DNA from: an uncultured Flavobacterium sp.
GTDB lineage: Bacteria; Bacteroidota; Bacteroidia; Flavobacteriales; Flavobacteriaceae
Reading direction: 5' to 3'
NCBI RefSeq assembly: GCF_946478785.1
Contig: NZ_CAMLDD010000004.1
Location: 248,001-312,000 of the forward strand
Length of the DNA stretch: 64,000 bases
How positions within the stretch are numbered: the stretch's first letter is position 1; every line of letters begins with the position of its first letter. Below the pieces are notes generated by a model, which was given only the letters and a program-made list of their open reading frames with translations, made no database searches and was not told the origin of the DNA. A program made the position numbers and the translations under genes. This document shows, piece after piece, positions 8,480-17,810 of the stretch.

Positions 8480-11176
8480 TTAAGGTATCTTAATAAAATT
8501 TCCTTCAGTTGGTTTCTGAAAATAAAACTCTGCTTTTCTCGAATAAAGGCTAATCACCCCGGCCAACACACCCACATTTATGCTTATGGTATTGTTGATG
8601 TGAATCATGTATTTACTGATTCTGTCTTCATTGTGTAACTTTTTTCTAAGGTTGATGAATAAAACCACATCATCATTTGTGTTTTTAGATTGCGTATTAT
8701 AATAATTATGCATTGTACTGTTTACCCAGTTTCCATTTGTCCAGTCGCCCCCAATATAGATATCTGTAAGCCTGCTGTCTGCAGCACGAAGAGCTTTGGC
8801 AATTTCGCGTAACTCTTGTCCCACCATTTTATTAGGTTCTGCGCTTGGAATACGATCAAAATGTTGAATAGTGGTAATAAACCGCTGAAAAGGAGAAGTA
8901 ATTTCATGATCAATCAATTTTCTTTTCAGTGTTTCCCATTTTCTCCAGTCTTCATCAAATCGTCCAAAGTTGTCATCATCCTTATTAACAGGATCATAAT
9001 TACTATGAATTTTTCGATACACATCCTGATTATGGGCATTGATAATTGAACATGTAATTCCGGTAGCACGATAGATTCTTCCGTTTCTTGTTATTCCTGT
9101 TTCTGTAAATTTATATACAGGACTTGTAGATTTCTGAGTAATGTCCTGTACTTCAAACTCGAATTTATCCTTGTCCAGTTTCATTATTTTGAGTTTTTTT
9201 TCTTCTTCAATAAAATCAAACAATAGACCGGTTGGAAATTGAGTGTTTAGTGTTTCCATCACGACATGCAATCTTCGCAGAAAGACATCTTTCAAAGGTA
9301 CTCTCACAATTACGGGACTATTAATAAGGTTAACTCCGTTGATGCTATATTTTCTTATGTTAAGAATATAATGCGTTGGCATTGCTTTGATGTTGCTTTT
9401 TGTTCCTTTAAGGCTTCTTGATAAATTGTTGATGTATTTTAAAGAACTAATCCAGGGATATAAACATTCTGTAATGGCACAGCAGCCTAATCCGCTGTCA
9501 GGATTTATTTTTCCATCGATAGCGAAATCGATGACCAATGAAGTTCCCGATTTCAATAACAATAGTGTTCCGCCTTTTTTGACACCGGCTTTGTGTTCGA
9601 ATGAATAATTAGTATTGAATAGGATTTTAAGATCTGCCGCATTTTCAATGATGTCCAGAATATAGAAATCAAAATCTAATCCGTGTTCAATTCTTTTTGA
9701 ATTCAAAAATGCTTTTACATCGTCTACGCTGTCATTCAAATAACCTTCAATTCGGTAAAAGTCGTGATCGTCAATAGAAAACTGAAGTGGCGTTTTGATG
9801 TAAGCGCTATCCAGTAAATTGTTCGTATGATAACTAAAATTGCTTAGATGATTGTAAATTTTACTTTTTTCGAAATCCCAGGCGTGCAATAAATTATCGT
9901 CAACATTATAGTAATACGGAACCGATTTTAAACCCAGTTTTCCTATTGCTTTTGAAGGCGTAATTTTGATAACATTGGCAGTTATCTGATAATTTTTCAA
10001 AATGCTTTCCAGTCTTCTCACCAAGCTGTCAAAATGGTTGAAAGTGCTGTTTTGATGGTCTAATATCGGGGTTTTATAAAATTGGTGTCTATACTCTTTA
10101 AAACGATTATCATTCTCAACAATTCCTAAAAATAAATGTTTGGGAAATGAATTGATTGGAGGATTGCACTCAGATTTAAGCTGGATGAAAAGGTCTTTTA
10201 ATTCTTTGTAAGTAGCCACGACATCCTTCAGTAAATCATATCGATAATGTATATCAGCCGGAATATTATTTATATCAATAGTGAATAGGGTATTGATGCG
10301 GTTGATGATTCCTAATAATGGTGCAGAATAGCCAAAAGACGAAAGCACAGTTGTTAAATTGGCAATTAAATCAGTCCGAAACGAAACATCGTTGACAACA
10401 GTATTAAAAAGCTGCCTGATTTGATTGGTGGTTGATGTGCTGTTAAATGTTGGTATTACTTTTTTAACTCCTAATTCTTCAAGTGAGCTGTATTTTTCAT
10501 ATACATCATATTTGTTGAATAGAAAGTCCCTTTCTTCAAAACCGTTTTTACCAATAATAATATCGGCATTGTTCTGGCTAACGAGCAATACTCTTAAATT
10601 GAAAATTTCTTCGCCGCCTTTGTTAGAACAATCAATTTCATCACACAAAGTTGCATCTTTAGTATAGCTTTCCAGATATAGAATTACAACATGATCTTTT
10701 AAATTAACAAAATTAGTCAACAGAGACTCACCACTATCCAAAGGAGTACTGTCTGGTTTTTCAGGGAGTAGTTCCCACATCGGAAGTATTACATTTGAAT
10801 TGTCTAAAAAGGGTGCATAATTTCCTTTGTCATTGTCAAAAAGTTTATAAGACTTATAATCAATTTTGTCAAAATCAATTGAAAATAATTTTTGTTTGAT
10901 AAGGGTGGCTAAGGGCTTATTTGTTTCTTTTTTTAATTTAATCAGGTCACCGTCAGTAGTAATTCCGGTTCCCTGAGTTATCTTTATACGATCATAATCG
11001 GCATTGGTTGAAACCTGAAAACCGCAAACAATTCCGGTTCCGGTAAGGAATATTCTGTTCAATCGATTTTGGTCATCAAAATAATCAATACTTTCATTGA
11101 GCTGATAGTGTGTTAACATCTGATCTGCTACATAACTATGATAATGTCCTGTAATGGTGGTAAGCTTTGTTGCCAT
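8480..11176 (-). CDS. Large eCIS protein of unknown function, between baseplate and tape-measure genes
   Basis: An 898-residue protein with no signal peptide. The N-terminus (GHYHSYVADQMLTHYQLNE, then YFDDQNRLNR and GTGIVCGFQV) resembles a conserved opening I associate with proteins of Bacteroidota eCIS loci, but I cannot name a Pfam family. The rest alternates helical and beta-rich segments, with no fibre-like repeats. It lies 11 bp downstream of the Afp12-like gene and directly before the gap that precedes the tape-measure gene, the place where Afp13 (tail fibre) sits in other loci. It may be a baseplate periphery or fibre-adaptor protein; that is inferred only from position. Confidence 0.6.
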   Translation of the reverse strand: MATKLTTITGHYHSYVADQMLTHYQLNESIDYFDDQNRLNRIFLTGTGIVCGFQVSTNADYDRIKITQGTGITTDGDLIKLKKETNKPLATLIKQKLFSIDFDKIDYKSYKLFDNDKGNYAPFLDNSNVILPMWELLPEKPDSTPLDSGESLLTNFVNLKDHVVILYLESYTKDATLCDEIDCSNKGGEEIFNLRVLLVSQNNADIIIGKNGFEERDFLFNKYDVYEKYSSLEELGVKKVIPTFNSTSTTNQIRQLFNTVVNDVSFRTDLIANLTTVLSSFGYSAPLLGIINRINTLFTIDINNIPADIHYRYDLLKDVVATYKELKDLFIQLKSECNPPINSFPKHLFLGIVENDNRFKEYRHQFYKTPILDHQNSTFNHFDSLVRRLESILKNYQITANVIKITPSKAIGKLGLKSVPYYYNVDDNLLHAWDFEKSKIYNHLSNFSYHTNNLLDSAYIKTPLQFSIDDHDFYRIEGYLNDSVDDVKAFLNSKRIEHGLDFDFYILDIIENAADLKILFNTNYSFEHKAGVKKGGTLLLLKSGTSLVIDFAIDGKINPDSGLGCCAITECLYPWISSLKYINNLSRSLKGTKSNIKAMPTHYILNIRKYSINGVNLINSPVIVRVPLKDVFLRRLHVVMETLNTQFPTGLLFDFIEEEKKLKIMKLDKDKFEFEVQDITQKSTSPVYKFTETGITRNGRIYRATGITCSIINAHNQDVYRKIHSNYDPVNKDDDNFGRFDEDWRKWETLKRKLIDHEITSPFQRFITTIQHFDRIPSAEPNKMVGQELREIAKALRAADSRLTDIYIGGDWTNGNWVNSTMHNYYNTQSKNTNDDVVLFINLRKKLHNEDRISKYMIHINNTISINVGVLAGVISLYSRKAEFYFQKPTEGNFIKIP

Positions 11177-11187
11177 GACCTTGTATT

Positions 11188-13935
11188 TTATATTGTTCCT
11201 AAATTTGTTCTTCCTAAAACTATTTTTCCTGAAATTTCTTCCTCTTCATCTTTACAATTGTACAATGTTCCCGTTGGATAAACAGAATTTAATTTTGTTA
11301 ATGATTTAATGAATAGTGGTAAAGCATCTTGTTTATTTTGAGTTTTGTCCATCAGGAATTTTTTGAAATCCTTTTCAAAATCCATAAGGTCATTGTCTTT
11401 AGGGGTAATATGATCTTTTCGATAGCCAATCCAGCATATTTTACCCAGGATATGCGATGGAATTTCCTGCCTGATTATATCTTCAGCAAAATTCCTAAAA
11501 TCAACATCTGCAAAACGATACGTATAACCTGGTAAGACAACGCTGATTTTAAAGGAGTACGGATTTGGTAAGCAGCAATCTTCCGAACAATCGTCGATAC
11601 AAATTGGCATATAATATTCCTCGCCAATTCCTTCACCGGGGGTGGGAACCAAAAGAATATGTTCTACCAGAAATATGCCTTCATCGCTGAACTCTTCCTT
11701 GAAAAATTTCAATAGATCCAACATGGCCGCTTTTACTTCTTCCAATGTTAAATAGAGTTTGTAATGTCGTGCAATGATTCGGTCCGGATTGTCAATATCA
11801 TCCACAAATTCCGGATTGACAATGTGAAACGAATATTTGTGCGTGTCTGACTCTATCACTTCAAAAGTGTCCATAACCATATCTTTAAAAGCAATCCCTT
11901 TCTCTCTGTTTTTGATGAGTTTCTCAAATGCGTGTTCAATTTCCTTTTCGCTTGTTTCGTATATTTTCAGGATTGAAAAATACATTTCATCTATGGCAGC
12001 CGATTGATTTGGATAATCTTCTGTAGCAGTAAGGATAATTTTATTCGCACTGTTTCGGATTCTCCATCGGAACATATTCGGAAGCACACCAGGACTTGGA
12101 TCATAAATCTGAACAAACAAATTAGAGATGTTTTTTCTCCTGATGCCACTTTTGCCTGTAACAGGATTTTTATCGCCTTTGATTCCTAATAAACCGGCGA
12201 TTCGATTTTCTAATCCAGTCACATTAAACGTATTCCATAAGTTAGATAATGGCTGATTGAAATAGTTAAATCCACTGCCTCTTTGACTGCTTATTGTATC
12301 GTAATTGATTAAAAAAGCAGACTTGTTCTGCAGTACAATTTCGTCAGCTGAAGCACCATACAAGGATTTCATCAGGAAGGCATATTCTGCAAAACGTTCT
12401 GCAAACCGGGCAATCAAATGATCTTTCATCTGATTTTGTCTTTTGATAGAATCGTCTAAATGGCCAAACAAAAACTCATCTAGTTTTTCCTGGTCTGACG
12501 ACAGATAAGCTTCGTTCACTATTTCCTCAAAACCTGTCATATCCATAATAGTTTGAGAAAAATAAGTATTTGAAAGCTCATTATTTATCGAAAGTATTTC
12601 TTTGATATTGCTGAGATGTTTGAAGTAACTGGCCAAAATCTGATCAAAAAACAACAGGTATCCTTTCAATTGTTTGGCTTTGGCTTTTCGTTCAGCACCT
12701 GCAGCTTCAGACAAACCGATTTCTCCTATTCCGTAATTTTCCGGAAAGTTATTGGTAATACTGCTGTAAAAATCCGATTCTGTAATTTTACCCTGAGGCA
12801 AAGGAATGTCGCGGTTTTGGGCTGCTTTTTGCTGTGTATAGGCGAGATCTTCTTTTAGATCTTCCATGTATTTTTTTGCTTTTGTTTTATTAACCGTAAC
12901 AGGCAGAACTCCTTTACTGAAATTCAATGTGCTTTTATGGCAAAGACCTGGTTTTTTATTAGGCGGTATACAGATATTCCAAACGCTTCCTTCGCTTTCA
13001 ATCAATTCGCAATTGTTGAGTGAAATGTCTCTGATAACTTTTACACCTGCTACATTCATGATGATTTGCATAATGTCAGAAAGACGCACTTCGGTTCTTA
13101 ATGATGAATTTTTTAATTCGTTGGTATCGATAAATCCGTTATCCAAAAACGGCCCTTCATAAATCTGATCACTGGAAAATCCCTTGTCAAACATTTCGGC
13201 AAGCGAATAATATCTGATGGTTGGCGATAAGTATTTTTCGAGCTCCAAAGTGATTACTGCATGAATATATTCTTCGTCGGCTTCGGGATCGATTTCAATT
13301 AAGGCACAAACAGCAATGGGTTGAGTTTCTATTTCTTTTACCTCCAGAATGTCTTCGCAAAGGTTTCTGTTAGCGTGAAATTTTTCGATGATTTGAGTTC
13401 TAAGCAGCTCTTTTTCTACCGGGTCATTTTCATCAAAATCAACTAAAATATTGTAGTATCCCTTGATTTCTGTTTCTTTAATAAATGTTTCCAATGTTTC
13501 GCTGAAATCTTCCTTGACAAGCGAAATTTTGCCTTCCTTACAATTGATAAATAATTTTTTTGAAGTTTTTTGCAGCCAGCAATTCTTGATTCGTTTTGGA
13601 TCTGTATCAATTAAAATTTTTCGATAATCTAAAGCAGTAACCGCCTGTGTTGGTAAAATTTTAGATGCCGAAAAAAACTGTTTATCAATAGGGTTGGAGT
13701 TGTTACTCAATAAATCTTCAATAGGCAGATCGATTCGCATGCCCAGATCGGTAATCGCATAACAAAGCACTTCCAAAATGGTAATTCCGGGATCGTGTGT
13801 GTTATAATCTGTCCAAAACTGACTTCCTAATGATTCGATGTATTCGATTCCTTTTTTGCGCAGGAAGTCAAAGTTCATGTCATCACTGGAACTGCTGTTT
13901 TTTGGGATGCTGATATGTTGGTTTACAGTTGACAT
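11188..13935 (-). CDS. Baseplate protein, Afp12-like (gpJ/gp6-related)
   Basis: A 915-residue cytoplasmic protein. Residues about 20-75 contain FDFLRKKGIEYIESLG and FWTDYNTHDPGITILEVLCYAITDL, the opening signature of the large baseplate wedge proteins of contractile injection systems. A cysteine-rich patch (CIDDCSEDCCLPNPY) lies near residue 790. The start overlaps the end of the Afp11-like gene by 13 bp, so the two wedge components are probably made in fixed proportion. It is expected to form, with the Afp11-like protein, the ring that holds sheath and spike before firing. Afp11/Afp12 assignment is by order and motif; the reverse naming is possible. Confidence 0.8.
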   Translation of the reverse strand: MSTVNQHISIPKNSSSSDDMNFDFLRKKGIEYIESLGSQFWTDYNTHDPGITILEVLCYAITDLGMRIDLPIEDLLSNNSNPIDKQFFSASKILPTQAVTALDYRKILIDTDPKRIKNCWLQKTSKKLFINCKEGKISLVKEDFSETLETFIKETEIKGYYNILVDFDENDPVEKELLRTQIIEKFHANRNLCEDILEVKEIETQPIAVCALIEIDPEADEEYIHAVITLELEKYLSPTIRYYSLAEMFDKGFSSDQIYEGPFLDNGFIDTNELKNSSLRTEVRLSDIMQIIMNVAGVKVIRDISLNNCELIESEGSVWNICIPPNKKPGLCHKSTLNFSKGVLPVTVNKTKAKKYMEDLKEDLAYTQQKAAQNRDIPLPQGKITESDFYSSITNNFPENYGIGEIGLSEAAGAERKAKAKQLKGYLLFFDQILASYFKHLSNIKEILSINNELSNTYFSQTIMDMTGFEEIVNEAYLSSDQEKLDEFLFGHLDDSIKRQNQMKDHLIARFAERFAEYAFLMKSLYGASADEIVLQNKSAFLINYDTISSQRGSGFNYFNQPLSNLWNTFNVTGLENRIAGLLGIKGDKNPVTGKSGIRRKNISNLFVQIYDPSPGVLPNMFRWRIRNSANKIILTATEDYPNQSAAIDEMYFSILKIYETSEKEIEHAFEKLIKNREKGIAFKDMVMDTFEVIESDTHKYSFHIVNPEFVDDIDNPDRIIARHYKLYLTLEEVKAAMLDLLKFFKEEFSDEGIFLVEHILLVPTPGEGIGEEYYMPICIDDCSEDCCLPNPYSFKISVVLPGYTYRFADVDFRNFAEDIIRQEIPSHILGKICWIGYRKDHITPKDNDLMDFEKDFKKFLMDKTQNKQDALPLFIKSLTKLNSVYPTGTLYNCKDEEEEISGKIVLGRTNLGTI

Positions 13936-16900
13936 TCTTCTTTTGGTTCTATGGTTTTAACAGTACATTGTTTGATATCGGTACTAATAAAATGATTTTT
14001 AGCAGACACTAAAATTGATTTTGGATTGGATGGAACTGCAACCTTATCTGACAGTGCTCCATTTTTAAGCAGTTTTACATCCTGCAGAAAATCAACGTAT
14101 CCTAATTTTTCAATGTAATTAATCAAAGAGCTGGAGTGAATGTTGACTCCAAAAGTCACCGGAATTTTTTTATCGAAAGCCCAGGGAGATAAAAACCTGA
14201 TAATATCCGTATTGAGTTCCTGTGAATAAAAATTTTCATCAAAACCGGTCTTGAATTTTACTTTTAGATCGATCGTAACTTCTTCGTAATTTGGATTAAT
14301 AACATAAGTGGTTACGTGCAGGGAATTCAGTTGATCCGTGTGATTTTTAATCTTGTTGAGCATGGCTGTACTTACACGTGGCTGGTAAATATCAAATACG
14401 TTTTTGTTTACCGTGTCCGGAATAACAACCAGTGTTACGTTACCAGGCGATTGAAATGACGTTTCAGATGTATGGTTCAGGCATTTCACTTTGTACAATT
14501 CGGGAAATTCCTGAAGGATGATATGCTCATAATCCCACATCGTAATAGCGCGATTTTTATGACGAAGACGTTCGCTGACCCTTCTGTAATAATCCTCGTT
14601 TGATTCTTCGGCTTTATAATCAAAGCTGTTGTACGGCTGAGAAACTGATTTTACATTGCTTAATCTTTGAATTAACTTCGAAATTGTTCCGGCTTCGAGC
14701 CCTGTTTTCAAATGCGATAAATCATTGGCATTGTTTTCAAAAACAGCCAAAACTGCCTGCGAATGAATCCCGGTTATTTTGCAGACTGCATCGTATTTTT
14801 TATGCATTTTGGCTTTAAGCCAAATATAATTTTTAGGGAGCAGGGTATTGTTTTGAGTCGCTTCTTTTGGTAAATTGAATTTGAGGATTCCGGACTGTAA
14901 TAAATTATCAGTTTCATTGAGTAAAATATCCGAATATTCGAGAATACGCCATTCGTTATTACCTAAAACAGACCATTCTATTTTTTGTTTTCCTGAGAAG
15001 GATGGCGTCTCCGGATTTTCGCTTCCTTCCAGCACCTGAAAAAGTAAAGTGATCTGTTGCAGTTCCTGTACATTTTCTAATCCGATAAACAATTCACCGC
15101 CTTTGCAATAGGTAGGAAACAAATACGAGTTTTTATCTTCTGCATACTGAACATTTGACTTTAAGAAACTGTGTTCTTCAGCATATCCGAAAGGATGAAT
15201 GTGAAATAACCTGGCTTTGTTTGTATTATAAACTTTTTCAAGAGTTTCCAGTCCGGTTGCTGTAAATTTAGTTGTCTCAGCGGCCGTGTAATTCAGTACC
15301 AAGCTTTCTGCTAACGGAGTGTAAGGTTCATTCGGAATTACGACATCAGGATTTTCGCTGGACAAAGCCAAAGCATATGTTTTGGAATATAAATTGTGCA
15401 GGAATGAAGTAGCTAATGTTAGTTTTAACTGTCCATTTTTCTCTGTCGTATAATTGTTATTGTTTATGTTAAAGGTCGTTTTAAAAGGATTAATCCCTGT
15501 AAATAGAGTCGTTGCTAAACCATTTTGCCAGCTGTTATTGGATAAAAGGGATAGTTTATATTGAAAATAATTGTTAGACGGTACGATTCCTCCTTCAGTC
15601 TTAAAAGTGGTTCCATTGAGTACATAACTTTTAAAAGTGTTGGTGCTTATCGTATTTATGGATGATGTCTTGTAGGCTTTATAATGTTCGACAAAATCTG
15701 CCGGAGTATTTTTCCAAAGTAAATCAACATTGATATTCACCCATTTTTTGGTAAACGCCTCATTATATTTGACATAAAAATTAGAACCAATTACCGGTTG
15801 GGTTGAAAAGGGGAAAAAGGGCTTTGCAGAATTGATTGTTCCGTTATCATTTTCTAAAACCACATTTTGAATATTTTGAACATCAATATTGATGGTAATA
15901 CTTTCTAATTTGTTTTTTGCCAATGATTTGTAAATGTCGTAACCATTGTTTTTTGTAGTGTCGATCCTGAATTTTGCAACCGGTAAATCAGTTGCGAACT
16001 CTTCTCCGTATATTTTTGGATTATAACCTGTTATTGCATCTGCATCTTCAATGAGCTGAAAAGCTATTTTCATGGTTTTTCCACTTACTGAAGTAATGTA
16101 CGTCCCGCCAGATTTTATAGCTAATGATGCTGCTATTTTTGGCGCTTCAAACCATCCCTTAGCAGTCGTTAGCTGAAGAGTTAAACATTCGATAATATTA
16201 GCTGGACTAATAGCAGAGAGGTTATTGTGAAAGTTAAAACTAATTTCGATACTGCGTTTTCCTTGTGCTAAAGACAGAATAGGGGAGGCGACTGCAAAAC
16301 CCAGAGTAGCATGAGGTAATTCAGGTGTAGAAGGGTCATTATCTACATATCCGAAAGGCCACCATTGCGCGTTGTCTTTATCAGGAAAAGCTTTTCCTAA
16401 ACCGTCGTAAGAATTCGCTATCGGACTGGCTGTTATTTTTTTTGAAGCTACGTCGTTGTACACATTTTTTAAGGATGAAACGACTGTTTTGTTTGCTATA
16501 AGTTCGTTGTTTGAATAATAATTCCTGATTTTTCCTGAAGCATCTTTTCCGCCGTCGAAACCAGTTTTGGCTTCAATTTTTTCCTGAATCGCATTTTTGG
16601 CTAATTCAAAAATCAGGTATACTTTATCTGGTGTCGCTGGTAATTTGTCAATTTTTAATATCTTATTGTAATAAAAATCAAGGTGTCGTTTGGTAAGGTT
16701 ATTATATCTTTTTTTACTGTTTTCCAACAACATCAAAAAGGTGATGAATAATGTTAAGTGTGGTGTAATTGCATAGTTCTCTTTGTTTTTTGCGATTAAG
16801 TCAGTGAGGTCTTTTTTAACCCTGCCCAGTTTTAATTGATTTTCAACAGATGGTTTTTGATCATTTAAATTAAAGAAATCAAAAAAGGGTTTCCAGTCGC

Positions 16901-17093
16901 CGGAAGGCTTTTGGGGATTTGATGTTTCGTAATAATTCACATATTCAGAAAAATTATGTGCAAACAGTATCCAGTCGGTAAGCTCAAAATCATTTAGGCG
17001 AATATTTTCAGGCTGTAACGCATTGATATAACGCTGCTTTTGATCACTGCCATTAGAAGTCAAGACGCTAAGTATAGTAGTACAATTACTCAT
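13923..17093 (-). CDS. Baseplate J-like protein, Afp11-like
   Basis: A 1056-residue protein. The C-terminal part has the typical gpJ/gp6-like block YYRRVSERLRHKNRAITMWDYE, followed by EFPELYKVKCLNHT, the beta segment VTLVVIPD, and a final domain with YVINPNYEEVTIDLKVKFK. The long middle part (about 150-700) is beta-rich and variable. It lies 9 bp downstream of the gp25-like gene, as in other CIS loci, and overlaps the next baseplate gene. It is expected to be the main wedge protein contacting the sheath initiator (gp25). At more than 1000 residues it is long for a J-like protein, but eCIS Afp11 proteins are generally large. Confidence 0.82.
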   Translation of the reverse strand: MSNCTTILSVLTSNGSDQKQRYINALQPENIRLNDFELTDWILFAHNFSEYVNYYETSNPQKPSGDWKPFFDFFNLNDQKPSVENQLKLGRVKKDLTDLIAKNKENYAITPHLTLFITFLMLLENSKKRYNNLTKRHLDFYYNKILKIDKLPATPDKVYLIFELAKNAIQEKIEAKTGFDGGKDASGKIRNYYSNNELIANKTVVSSLKNVYNDVASKKITASPIANSYDGLGKAFPDKDNAQWWPFGYVDNDPSTPELPHATLGFAVASPILSLAQGKRSIEISFNFHNNLSAISPANIIECLTLQLTTAKGWFEAPKIAASLAIKSGGTYITSVSGKTMKIAFQLIEDADAITGYNPKIYGEEFATDLPVAKFRIDTTKNNGYDIYKSLAKNKLESITINIDVQNIQNVVLENDNGTINSAKPFFPFSTQPVIGSNFYVKYNEAFTKKWVNINVDLLWKNTPADFVEHYKAYKTSSINTISTNTFKSYVLNGTTFKTEGGIVPSNNYFQYKLSLLSNNSWQNGLATTLFTGINPFKTTFNINNNNYTTEKNGQLKLTLATSFLHNLYSKTYALALSSENPDVVIPNEPYTPLAESLVLNYTAAETTKFTATGLETLEKVYNTNKARLFHIHPFGYAEEHSFLKSNVQYAEDKNSYLFPTYCKGGELFIGLENVQELQQITLLFQVLEGSENPETPSFSGKQKIEWSVLGNNEWRILEYSDILLNETDNLLQSGILKFNLPKEATQNNTLLPKNYIWLKAKMHKKYDAVCKITGIHSQAVLAVFENNANDLSHLKTGLEAGTISKLIQRLSNVKSVSQPYNSFDYKAEESNEDYYRRVSERLRHKNRAITMWDYEHIILQEFPELYKVKCLNHTSETSFQSPGNVTLVVIPDTVNKNVFDIYQPRVSTAMLNKIKNHTDQLNSLHVTTYVINPNYEEVTIDLKVKFKTGFDENFYSQELNTDIIRFLSPWAFDKKIPVTFGVNIHSSSLINYIEKLGYVDFLQDVKLLKNGALSDKVAVPSNPKSILVSAKNHFISTDIKQCTVKTIEPKEECQL

Positions 17094-17102
17094 TTTTTAA
17101 AT

Positions 17103-17513
17103 TTATAAGTCGGTTCCTTCTAATTTATAAAACGGATAAACCATATTTATTCTTGAATTTGTTGCACGCACTTTAAAATCAATGAGTACTAATAATTCGC
17201 CACTCAAGTCGTCTCCCTTGGTAATGTCAATTTTTTCAACGTCAATTCTGGGTTCGTGATACAAAATTGCTGTTTTGATTAGTTCAGAAACGAATGTTTT
17301 TAGTGTCCGGTTCAACGGATTAAACAAAAGTTCATCCACATTGCACCCATATTTAGGCTGCATAATGCGTTCGCCAATCTTGGTTGAAAGCAAAATTTCA
17401 AGGCTGCTTTTAATGTCTTCTTCATCAGTCAGCATGGTTACTGCTTTGGTGTTTTCCTTAAACTCAGGAGGAAAACTCCATCCAATGCCTAAAAAAGCTT
17501 GTTCACTTTCCAT
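17103..17513 (-). CDS. gp25-like baseplate/sheath-initiator protein (Afp9-like)
   Basis: A 136-residue protein with the gp25 (GPW_gp25) signature: GIGWSFPPEF at the N-terminus, EEDIKSSLEILLSTKIGERIMQPKYGCN in the middle (ERxMxPxxG core), then EPRIDVEKIDI. gp25-like proteins link the baseplate wedge to the first sheath ring. It lies 2 bp downstream of the PAAR gene and 9 bp upstream of the Afp11-like gene. Confidence 0.9.
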   Translation of the reverse strand: MESEQAFLGIGWSFPPEFKENTKAVTMLTDEEDIKSSLEILLSTKIGERIMQPKYGCNVDELLFNPLNRTLKTFVSELIKTAILYHEPRIDVEKIDITKGDDLSGELLVLIDFKVRATNSRINMVYPFYKLEGTDL

Positions 17514-17515
17514 AA

Positions 17516-17806
17516 TTAACCTATTAAAACAGTTGTTAATCCGGCTACAATTGTTCCGCCGTGTGCGGTTGAATCTCCCATTCTTGCTGCTGGTTTTCCG
17601 CCAATTAAAACTGTTGAAGAACCCATTGCGATGGTGTCAGGCGGACCACTGCAGGTTGCCATATCGCCAACACATGCGGCTGGAATCCCGCCAATTAAAA
17701 CGGTGGGTACGCCTGCAGGTAAAATAGGTCCGCCTACATGAGGAACGGTTCCGGTTACCATTGGGCAAACGTGCATATCTGAAACTCTTGCGGCTGGTGT
17801 TCCCAT
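17516..17806 (-). CDS. PAAR spike-tip protein (Afp10-like)
   Basis: A 96-residue protein made of PAAR repeats. It starts GTPAARVSDMHVCP, continues with GGPILPAGVPTVLIGG, PAACVGDMATCSGP and GKPAARMGDSTAHGG, and ends TTVLIG. Conserved His and Cys (H12, C14, C50-like positions, H82-like) are those that bind a metal at the sharp tip in this family. It caps the VgrG-like spike encoded 4 bp upstream and has no C-terminal toxin extension. Confidence 0.92.
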   Translation of the reverse strand: MGTPAARVSDMHVCPMVTGTVPHVGGPILPAGVPTVLIGGIPAACVGDMATCSGPPDTIAMGSSTVLIGGKPAARMGDSTAHGGTIVAGLTTVLIG

Positions 17807-17810
17807 AATT

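Noticed and set aside
12616..13162. Two plus-strand frames of 80 and 98 codons opposite the Afp12-like gene
   Set aside because: Antisense shadows of a well supported baseplate gene.
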